Positions 5,545 through 10,718 of a DNA stretch of 10,718 nt are shown one piece after another. The translations under genes were made by a program, and so were the position numbers. Source of the stretch: Nitrosomonadales bacterium (GTDB taxonomy: Bacteria; Pseudomonadota; Gammaproteobacteria; Burkholderiales; SG8-41); contig VFLF01000818.1 of NCBI GenBank assembly GCA_009885185.1, forward strand, positions 1 to 10,718, written 5' to 3'. The notes under the pieces were generated by a model. That model searched no databases. It was not told the origin of the DNA and saw nothing but the letters and a program-made list of their open reading frames with translations. How positions within the stretch are numbered: the stretch's first letter is position 1; every line of letters begins with the position of its first letter.

Positions 5545-7047
5545 GTGACAACGGCAGGCGATCTGCGCCGATTTGATCCGCACTCCTCCTCGCCGGTACG
5601 CCTGTTGGCGGCGCAGGCGTTGTCGCGCGCCGCCGGCGGACCGCTGGTCACGGGCAATCGCGTGCGCCTGTTGCGCGATGCCGGAGAAAATTATCCGGCA
5701 TGGCTGGTGGATATTGCCGCCGCCAAACGGTTCATCCTGTTTGAAAATTACATCATTGAAAACGATGCCACGGGACGACGCTTCGTCGAGGCGCTGATCG
5801 AACGCGCACGCGCCGGTGTGAAGGTGTACGTGATTTACGACTGGTTCGGCGCGCTGGGGCTGGGCTCCAAACGCCTGCTGGCGCCGCTGATTGCCGCCGG
5901 TGCGCAGGTGCGCGAATTCAATCCGCCGTGGATCGGCAGTCCGTTCGGCTGGATGCAGCGTGACCATCGCAAGATGATGACGGTCGATGGCGCGGTAGGC
6001 TATGTGTCGGGTCTGTGCATCAGCCAACGATGGGTGGGAGACGCCGCGCGCGGCATCGACCCCTGGCGCGATACCGGGCTTGAAATCACCGGGCCGGCGG
6101 TAGCCGACATTGAACGTGCGTTCGCGCAGGTGTGGGCGGCGGCGGGCGCGCCGCTGCCGGCCGCCGTCGCGACGAATCCGGCGACGATACCGCGCGCCGG
6201 CGAGGTCGCGCTACGCGTGCTGGCAAATCTGCCGAACGAAGCGAATCTCTACCGGCTGGATCAACTGGTCGCGGCCATGGCCACGCGCACGCTGTGGCTG
6301 ACCGACGCGTATTTTGTCGGGTTGCCGGCGTACGTGCATGCGTTGCGTGCGGCGGCAAAGGATGGCGTGGATGTGCGGCTGCTGGTGCCCGGGGCCAGCA
6401 ATCTGTTGGCGTTCTCCACTCTGTCGCGCACGGGCTACCGCTCGCTGCTGGAAGGCGGCATCCGGGTATTCGAGTGGAACGGTCCGATGCTGCACGCGAA
6501 AACGGCGGTGGCCGACGGGCGCTGGGCGCGCGTGGGTTCCACCAATCTGAATTTGACGAGCTGGATGGGCAACTATGAGCTCGACATCGCGATCGAGGAT
6601 TCCGGGTTCGCCGCCGAAATGGAAGAGATGTACGAAAACGATCTCATGAATGCCACGGAAATTTTGCTGTCGCCGCGCAACCGCGTGCAGCCCGCGGCCA
6701 AGGTTGCCCGCGTGCGCGGGCGTTTTCGCGGCAGCGCGTCACGCGCGGCAGCGGGCGCCCTGCGTATCGGCAACACGGTGGGCGCGGCCATCACCAGCCA
6801 CCGCATGCTGGGGCCGGCGGAGGCCGGCATCATGGCGGTGATGGGGCTGGCGATACTCGGTCTGGTGGCGATAGGCGTGCTGTGGCCGCTGGCAGTGGTC
6901 GTGCCCATGAGCGTGGTGGGTGTGTGGATTGCGGTGTCGCTGCTGGTGCGCGCCTTTGTGCTGCGGCGCGGGGGCGTGACCGCCGCGAAAGACAAGGAGG
7001 ACGCTGAAAAGTCCACCACCCGTGACAGCGGACCAGACACGCGCTGA
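5545..7047 (+). CDS. Phospholipase-D/cardiolipin synthase family protein with C-terminal membrane helices
   Basis: A 500-residue enzyme of the PLD superfamily, probably a cardiolipin synthase or related phosphatidyltransferase acting at the inner membrane. It has two HKD motifs: H141-x-K143-x4-D148 (RDHRKMMTVDG) and H317-x-K319-x4-D324 (LHAKTAVADG), the latter followed by GSTNLN (331-336). These are the two catalytic halves that form one active site, with the histidine carrying the phosphatidyl intermediate. Unlike ClsA there is no N-terminal membrane segment. Instead a linker rich in Arg and Ala (about 380-420) leads to two hydrophobic helices (about 429-450 and 452-474) and a charged tail. 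Start GTG at 5545 has AAGG at 5534-5537. It is probably in one unit with the ferredoxin gene and convergent with yggT, with 14 bases between the stops. Closest in layout to ClsB-type proteins, but the exact reaction is inferred. Confidence 0.88.
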   Translation: MTTAGDLRRFDPHSSSPVRLLAAQALSRAAGGPLVTGNRVRLLRDAGENYPAWLVDIAAAKRFILFENYIIENDATGRRFVEALIERARAGVKVYVIYDWFGALGLGSKRLLAPLIAAGAQVREFNPPWIGSPFGWMQRDHRKMMTVDGAVGYVSGLCISQRWVGDAARGIDPWRDTGLEITGPAVADIERAFAQVWAAAGAPLPAAVATNPATIPRAGEVALRVLANLPNEANLYRLDQLVAAMATRTLWLTDAYFVGLPAYVHALRAAAKDGVDVRLLVPGASNLLAFSTLSRTGYRSLLEGGIRVFEWNGPMLHAKTAVADGRWARVGSTNLNLTSWMGNYELDIAIEDSGFAAEMEEMYENDLMNATEILLSPRNRVQPAAKVARVRGRFRGSASRAAAGALRIGNTVGAAITSHRMLGPAEAGIMAVMGLAILGLVAIGVLWPLAVVVPMSVVGVWIAVSLLVRAFVLRRGGVTAAKDKEDAEKSTTRDSGPDTR

Positions 7048-7061
7048 CCACCGCAACGTGA

Positions 7062-7619
7062 TCAGAGCAGCCGTTCCAGATACGCCAGCGGCACCATCAA
7101 GATCAGTTGCAGCAACAGCAGCGCGATCAGCGGCGACAAATCGATCATGCCGATGGACGGCACCACGCGCTGTATCGGGCGCAGCAGCGGACGCACCAGC
7201 GTGTTGATCAGCGAATACATCGGGCTGGCCGGATTGACCCATGAAATAATCACCATCAGGATGATGGCGCCGATGGCAAGATAAATCGCCAGCTTCACCA
7301 GCATCAATAAAGCCAGCAGCAGCACCGTGCCCAGCATCGCGCCGGTGGCCGGCACGACGCCTTTGACGGCCAGCATCAATACCGTCTCGATGATCACCAC
7401 CAGCCACGCCAGCACCAGTGACGCGAGATCCATGCCCCATAAACCCGGGATGACGCGGCGCGCCGGCAGCACCGCGAAGTTGGTCAGCGCCTGCACGAAT
7501 TCCGCCAGCGGATTGCGTGCCGGCGCACGGCACCATTGCATCCAGAAGCGCAACAGCAGAATGCCGGCAAAAAATCCGCCGATAGACTGGATCAGGAACA
7601 GCAAAGCTTCAGTGAGCAT
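7062..7619 (-). CDS. yggT: YggT family membrane protein
   Basis: A 185-residue integral membrane protein with two copies of the YggT repeat. The first half has NPLAEFVQALTNFAVLPARR (36-55) and the second SPMYSLINTLVRPLLRPIQR (132-151). Each is followed by a (G)MDL or (G)MIDLSPL segment (62-65, 158-164) leading into a hydrophobic helix. About four to six helices in all. The role is not well defined; relatives are linked to osmotic tolerance in E. coli and to membrane organisation of photosystems/division in plastids and cyanobacteria (CCB3/YlmG type). Start ATG at 7619, stop TGA at 7062-7064. It is the last gene of the yggS-proC-yggT series, 71 bases after proC; that gap contains an AT-rich repeat. 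Confidence 0.93.
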   Translation of the reverse strand: MLTEALLFLIQSIGGFFAGILLLRFWMQWCRAPARNPLAEFVQALTNFAVLPARRVIPGLWGMDLASLVLAWLVVIIETVLMLAVKGVVPATGAMLGTVLLLALLMLVKLAIYLAIGAIILMVIISWVNPASPMYSLINTLVRPLLRPIQRVVPSIGMIDLSPLIALLLLQLILMVPLAYLERLL

Positions 7620-7634
7620 GTCGCCAATAAATTG

Positions 7635-7662
7635 TGTTTAAAAACAGATACTTATGTAATTT
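7635..7662. repeat. Dispersed AT-rich intergenic repeat, copy B
   Basis: A 28-base element beginning TGTTTAAAAACAGATACTTA, the second copy of the element at 2998-3025 (24/28 identical, same orientation on the plus strand), with the same palindromic first 12 bases. It lies between the proC stop (7691) and the yggT start (7619). In both copies the element follows the 3' end of a minus-strand gene: 4 bases after the DHH gene and 29 bases after proC. Confidence 0.65.
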
Positions 7663-7690
7663 CCATTCATGCGATGCGCGAGCCGCGAGC

Positions 7691-8503
7691 TTACCCGCGA
7701 CCCAATTCGTCACCCAGTTCGCGGGAACGCTCCGCAGCCGCTTTAACGGCACGAACAATCGCGGCCTTGACCTGGTCGTTTTCCATGCCCGCGAGCGCGC
7801 GCTCGGTGGTGCCGCCTTTGGAGGTGACGCGCTGGCGCAGCAGGGCCGTATCCTCGCTGCTTTGCGCGGCCAGCTTGGATGCGCCGCTGAAGGTGCCGAT
7901 GGCGAGTTGCCGCGCGGCGTCAGCGCTCATGCCCAATTCGCGCGCGGCCTCGGTCAGCGCCTCGATAAAATAGAACACGTAGGCGGGGCCGCTGCCGGAG
8001 ACCGCCGTCACGGTATCGATGTCTTCCTCCCGCGCGACCCACAGCGTTTCGCCCACCGCGCCGAGAATATTTTCGGCGCGCTTGCGGTCATCGGCGCTCA
8101 CGCCGGGCATGGCGTAAAGACCGGAGATGCCCGCCAGCACCAGCGCCGGTGTGTTCGGCATCACGCGCACGATACGCTGATGGTTGCCCAGCCAGCGCGA
8201 CAAATCGCCGCCGCGTATGCCGGCCGCAATGGAAATCACCAGCGCGCCGCTCACATGCGGCGCGAGCTGCATGGCGACCTCGCGCATCTGCTGCGGCTTG
8301 ATCGCCAGCACCACGCCATCGGCGTGAAGGGCTTCGGCGTTGATATCGGCAAAGACTTTCACACCGTAAGTCTGTTCGAGTTTGTCGCGCGCGGTGGCAA
8401 TGATGTCGACCACGCGCAGTTGATCGGCGCGCCAACCGCGTTGCAGCAAGCCGCCGATGATGGCGGTAGCCATGTTGCCGCCGCCGATGAAGGTGAGGTT
8501 CAT
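7691..8503 (-). CDS. proC: Pyrroline-5-carboxylate reductase
   Basis: A 270-residue cytoplasmic NAD(P)H-dependent enzyme catalysing the last step of proline synthesis, reducing 1-pyrroline-5-carboxylate to proline. The N-terminal Rossmann fold begins FIGGGNMA (5-12), with AIKP at 67-70, VMPNTPA at 114-120, the signature TAVSGSGPAY at 166-175, and RQRVTSKGGTTERAL at 224-238 in the C-terminal substrate-binding domain. Length is normal. The start taken is ATG at 8503 (MNLTFIGGGNMA), which places the Rossmann fold at its usual position. It has no Shine-Dalgarno sequence because the bases just upstream are one arm of an inverted repeat. The frame is open further to a TTG at 8572, which has GAGG 8 bases before it and would add 23 residues. 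Stop TAA at 7691-7693. It lies between yggS and yggT as in other gammaproteobacteria. Confidence 0.96.
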   Translation of the reverse strand: MNLTFIGGGNMATAIIGGLLQRGWRADQLRVVDIIATARDKLEQTYGVKVFADINAEALHADGVVLAIKPQQMREVAMQLAPHVSGALVISIAAGIRGGDLSRWLGNHQRIVRVMPNTPALVLAGISGLYAMPGVSADDRKRAENILGAVGETLWVAREEDIDTVTAVSGSGPAYVFYFIEALTEAARELGMSADAARQLAIGTFSGASKLAAQSSEDTALLRQRVTSKGGTTERALAGMENDQVKAAIVRAVKAAAERSRELGDELGRG

Positions 8504-8593
8504 TTCAGGATTGAGGATTGAGGGGAGCGGAGCGAGGAACCGAGGATATAGCAGGATACAGGATTTGCTCAATCCTCGATCCTCAATCCTGAA
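8504..8593. repeat. Long inverted repeat between yggS and proC
   Basis: The 20-base left arm (8504-8523, TTCAGGATTGAGGATTGAGG) pairs with the right arm (8574-8593) at 19 of 20 positions, separated by 50 bases that are themselves rich in AGGAT words. The arms consist of tandem GGATTGA-type units. The left arm ends directly at the proC ATG, and the right arm ends 7 bases from the yggS stop. As RNA it would form a long hairpin that includes the region where ribosomes should load for proC. There is no T tract, so it is not a classic terminator. Confidence 0.8.
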
Positions 8594-8600
8594 GTTCAGA

Positions 8601-9296
8601 TCACGCCCTTGCGCCGAAAAGGGCCGTGCCCACGCGCACCAGCGTCGCGCCCTCGGCGATGGCGTCTTCGAGGTCGTCCGACATGCCCATCGACAGCGTA
8701 TCCAGCGCGTAACCGCGCGCGATCAGGTTTTGCTGCATTTCGCGCACGCGAGCAAAACGTTGCCGCCGCAGCGCGCTGTCGGGTGTCGGCTCCGGGATCG
8801 CCATCAATCCGCGCAAGCGCAGCCGGGGCAGTTGTGCGATGGTTTCCGCCAACGCGATTTGCGCGCCGGGTGCGATGCCTGACTTGCTGGCTTCGCCGCT
8901 GACATTGACCTGTATGCAGACGTTCAATGGCGGCAGATGTGCGACATGCGGCGCGGCCCGCGCGTCATTCAGCCGCTGTGCGATTTTGCCGCGCTCGACG
9001 CCATGCACCCACATAAAATTTTCCGCGATGGCGCGGGTCTTGTTGCTTTGGATCGGCCCGATCATGTGCCATTCGATATCGCAATCGGCCAACGCGGCGA
9101 TCTTCTCCAGCGCTTCCTGCACGTAGTTTTCGCCGAAGGCACTCTGGCCGGCGGCGTGACACTCACGCACCAGCGCCGTGCCGAAGGTCTTGCTGACCGC
9201 CAGCAAGGTGACCGAATCCGGTGCACGGCCCGCCGCGCGCGCGGCGGCCCCAATGCGCGCCTTCACGGCTTGCCAGTTCGCGGAAATTGCAGTCAT
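8601..9296 (-). CDS. yggS: YggS/PROSC family PLP-binding homeostasis protein
   Basis: A 231-residue cytoplasmic protein of the YggS/PLPBP family, a single TIM-barrel-like domain (fold type III) that binds pyridoxal 5'-phosphate without known enzymatic activity and keeps vitamin B6 and amino-acid pools in balance. K36 in LLAVSKT is the PLP lysine. Other marks are FGENYVQE (54-61), EWHMIGPIQSNK (75-86), the VNVSGEASKSGI segment, a LRGLMAIPEP segment, LSMGMSDDLEDAI and, near the end, VRVGTALFGAR. Start ATG at 9296 fits the family's usual N-terminus. An in-frame ATG at 9323 would add 9 residues; neither has a good ribosome binding site. Stop TGA at 8601-8603. It is the first gene of the yggS-proC-yggT set and divergent from pilT. 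Confidence 0.95.
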   Translation of the reverse strand: MTAISANWQAVKARIGAAARAAGRAPDSVTLLAVSKTFGTALVRECHAAGQSAFGENYVQEALEKIAALADCDIEWHMIGPIQSNKTRAIAENFMWVHGVERGKIAQRLNDARAAPHVAHLPPLNVCIQVNVSGEASKSGIAPGAQIALAETIAQLPRLRLRGLMAIPEPTPDSALRRQRFARVREMQQNLIARGYALDTLSMGMSDDLEDAIAEGATLVRVGTALFGARA

Positions 9297-9367
9297 AATT
9301 TGCGGCGCACGTGCCACGGTCATTGTAAGATTGGCGTAGAATCAAAATCTTGGGTCATGCCGCGAAC

Positions 9368-9411
9368 GCGTGAGATTGAGTGATTGCGTGAGGTTACGTG
9401 ATTGCGTGATT
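9368..9411. repeat. 18-bp tandem repeat upstream of pilT
   Basis: GCGTGAGATTGAGTGATT (9368-9385) is followed directly by GCGTGAGGTTACGTGATT (9386-9403), 15 of 18 identical, then a partial third copy GCGTGATT (9404-9411). The 12-base word GTGATTGCGTGA occurs exactly at 9380-9391 and 9398-9409. It occupies the middle of the 161-base gap between divergent yggS and pilT, where both promoters must lie. I see no convincing -35/-10 pair in that gap. Confidence 0.75.
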
Positions 9412-9445
9412 GCGGCGGTTGATCTCTCGCGACTTCGGACTTTTC

Positions 9446-9450
9446 AGGGA
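9446..9450 (+). promoter_or_regulatory. Ribosome binding site that sets the pilT start
   Basis: AGGGA lies 7 bases before the ATG at 9458 and decides in favour of that start over an upstream in-frame initiation codon at 9410, whose extra 16 residues do not belong to PilT. Confidence 0.8.
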
Positions 9451-9457
9451 AATTATA

Positions 9458-10498
9458 ATGGACATCTCCGAGCTGTTAGCCTTCGTTGTCAAGAACAAAG
9501 CCTCCGACCTGCATCTGTCGGCGGGTTTGCCGCCGATGATACGCGTGCATGGCGACGTGCGCCGCATCAACCTGCCGCCGCTGGAACACAAGGACGTACA
9601 CGCCATGGTGTACGACATCATGAACGACGGCCAGCGCAAGTTCTACGAGGAAAATCTCGAATGCGACTTTTCCTTCGAGATTCCCAATCTGGCGCGCTTT
9701 CGCGTCAATGCCTTCAACCAGAATCGCGGCGCCGGTGGCGTGTTTCGTACCATTCCGTCCAAGGTGCTGTCGCTGGAGGACTTGAAAGCGCCCAAGGTGT
9801 TCGGCGAGATCGCCAATCAGCCGCGCGGCGTGGTACTGGTGACCGGCCCGACCGGCTCGGGCAAATCCACCACGCTGGCGGCGATGGTGAACCACCTCAA
9901 CGAAAACGAATACGGACATATCCTCACGGTGGAAGACCCGATCGAGTTCGTGCATGAATCCAAAAAATGCCTGATGAACCAGCGCGAGGTCGGGCCGCAC
10001 ACCCTGTCGTTCGCCAACGCCCTGCGCTCGGCTCTGCGCGAAGACCCCGACGTGATTCTGGTGGGCGAGATGCGCGACCTGGAAACCATTCGCCTGGCGA
10101 TGACCGCCGCCGAAACCGGCCACCTGGTGTTCGGCACGCTGCACACCAGTTCCGCCGCCAAGACCATCGACCGTATCATCGACGTATTCCCGGCGGAGGA
10201 AAAAGAAATGATGCGCGCGATGCTGTCGGAATCGCTGCGCGCGGTGATTTCACAGACGTTAATGAAAACCAAGGATGGCACCGGCCGCGTCGCCGCGCAC
10301 GAAATCATGGTGGGTACGCCGGCCATCCGCAACCTGATCCGCGAAGGCAAGGTGGCGCAGATGTATTCCGCGATCCAGTCCGGGGCGCAGCTCGGCATGC
10401 AGACGCTCGATCAGAATCTTGCCGATCTGGTCAAGCGCAATGTGGTGAGCAGGGAAGAAGCCCGCAACAAGGCGGCGAACAAGGACAACTTTAACTAA
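9458..10498 (+). CDS. pilT: Type IV pilus twitching motility retraction ATPase PilT
   Basis: A 346-residue hexameric cytoplasmic ATPase that powers retraction of type IV pili, giving twitching motility and DNA uptake. It begins MDISELLAFVVKNKASDLHL, nearly identical to Pseudomonas PilT as I recall it. The N-terminal PAS-like domain (about 1-110) is followed by the RecA-like domain with Walker A GPTGSGKST (130-138), the Asp box LTVEDPIEFVHE (156-167), Walker B DVILVGEMRD (198-207), the His box GHLVFGTLHT (221-230) and the PilT hallmark AIRNLIREGK (289-298), which is required for retraction. Length matches the family. All catalytic motifs are intact. pilU follows after 33 bases on the same strand, and the yggS operon is divergent upstream. 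Confidence 0.98.
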   Translation: MDISELLAFVVKNKASDLHLSAGLPPMIRVHGDVRRINLPPLEHKDVHAMVYDIMNDGQRKFYEENLECDFSFEIPNLARFRVNAFNQNRGAGGVFRTIPSKVLSLEDLKAPKVFGEIANQPRGVVLVTGPTGSGKSTTLAAMVNHLNENEYGHILTVEDPIEFVHESKKCLMNQREVGPHTLSFANALRSALREDPDVILVGEMRDLETIRLAMTAAETGHLVFGTLHTSSAAKTIDRIIDVFPAEEKEMMRAMLSESLRAVISQTLMKTKDGTGRVAAHEIMVGTPAIRNLIREGKVAQMYSAIQSGAQLGMQTLDQNLADLVKRNVVSREEARNKAANKDNFN

Positions 10499-10520
10499 AC
10501 CGGCAGCACTCGGCCAGATC

Positions 10521-10525
10521 GGGAG
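10521..10525 (+). promoter_or_regulatory. Ribosome binding site of pilU
   Basis: GGGAG lies 6 bases before the ATG at 10532 and supports that start in the 33-base gap after pilT. Confidence 0.7.
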
Positions 10526-10531
10526 ACTAGT

Positions 10532-10718
10532 ATGGATAGAGATCAAGGCGTCAAGTTCATGCACGACCTGCTGCGAGCAATGGTCTCGAAAAAGGCGTCC
10601 GACCTGTTTATCACGGCGGGGTTTCCGCCCGCGATCAAGCTCGACGGCAAGATGATGCCAGTTGTCAATCAACCACTGACGCCGCAGCACACCGCCGACT
10701 TGGCGGCTGCGATGATGA
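10532..10718 (+). CDS. pilU: PilT-dependent retraction ATPase PilU (3' truncated by window edge)
   Basis: The first 62 residues are present; the frame runs open to the window end. The N-terminus MDRDQGVKFMHDLLRAMVSK followed by KASDLFITAGFPPAIKLDGK (21-40) is the PilU version of the ASDLH..AG.PP motif of PilT-type N-terminal domains (PilU has SDLFITAG where PilT has SDLHLSAG). PilU is the accessory retraction motor that works with PilT to raise retraction force. The ATPase motifs lie beyond the window. The placement directly after pilT with a good ribosome binding site supports a pilTU operon. Confidence 0.93.
   Translation, partial: MDRDQGVKFMHDLLRAMVSKKASDLFITAGFPPAIKLDGKMMPVVNQPLTPQHTADLAAAMM

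Noticed and set aside
7634..8521. Plus-strand open frame (295 codons) antisense to proC
   Set aside because: It lies opposite an intact ProC with all signatures and its translation has no recognisable domain. Its first codons fall in the AT-rich repeat.
8504..8593. Insertion sequence remnant or MITE
   Set aside because: No target-site duplication or terminal motif of a known element was seen, and the arms are tandem short words rather than unique termini.
9453..9458. TATAAT just before pilT as a -10 element
   Set aside because: It overlaps the pilT ATG, which has its own AGGGA site upstream, so it cannot be the promoter of that message.

Overview
The window reads as a stretch of core chromosome from a GC-rich proteobacterium, most likely a gammaproteobacterium. 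The evidence is a UbiB (ubiquinone biosynthesis) protein, and a pilT-pilU pair divergent from yggS-proC-yggT, which is the arrangement I recall from Pseudomonas and relatives. PilT is very close to the Pseudomonas type. No tRNA, rRNA, CRISPR array, phage gene or insertion sequence was seen, and no gap without a gene exceeds 161 bases.

Layout. (1) 2-919 (+) is the 3' part of ubiB. (2) 959-2476 (+) is a sodium:solute symporter with a histidine-rich tail, followed 6 bases later by 2483-3004 (+), an unrecognised small membrane protein built from three similar helical hairpins. The two look like one transcription unit. (3) 3029-3988 (-) is a DHH-family phosphoesterase. Its probable start shares a base with the start of a VanZ-family membrane protein at 3988-5091 (+). 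(4) 5157-5465 (+) is a small thioredoxin-like [2Fe-2S] ferredoxin and 5545-7047 (+) is a phospholipase-D/cardiolipin-synthase-type enzyme with C-terminal membrane helices. (5) On the minus strand, read from 9296 down to 7062, are yggS (PLP homeostasis), proC (proline synthesis) and yggT (membrane protein). (6) 9458-10498 (+) is pilT and 10532 to the window end (+) is the start of pilU, the retraction motors of type IV pili.

The genes are largely ordinary housekeeping functions: quinone synthesis, transport, membrane lipid synthesis, PLP and proline metabolism, and twitching motility. The less ordinary content lies in the gaps and in the small membrane protein: an AT-rich 28-bp repeat present twice (2998 and 7635), a long inverted repeat running up to the proC start codon, an 18-bp tandem repeat upstream of pilT, and the triple-hairpin protein next to the His-tailed symporter. 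I see no convincing evidence of a complete new system. The symporter plus triple-hairpin pair is the best candidate for an undescribed functional unit.
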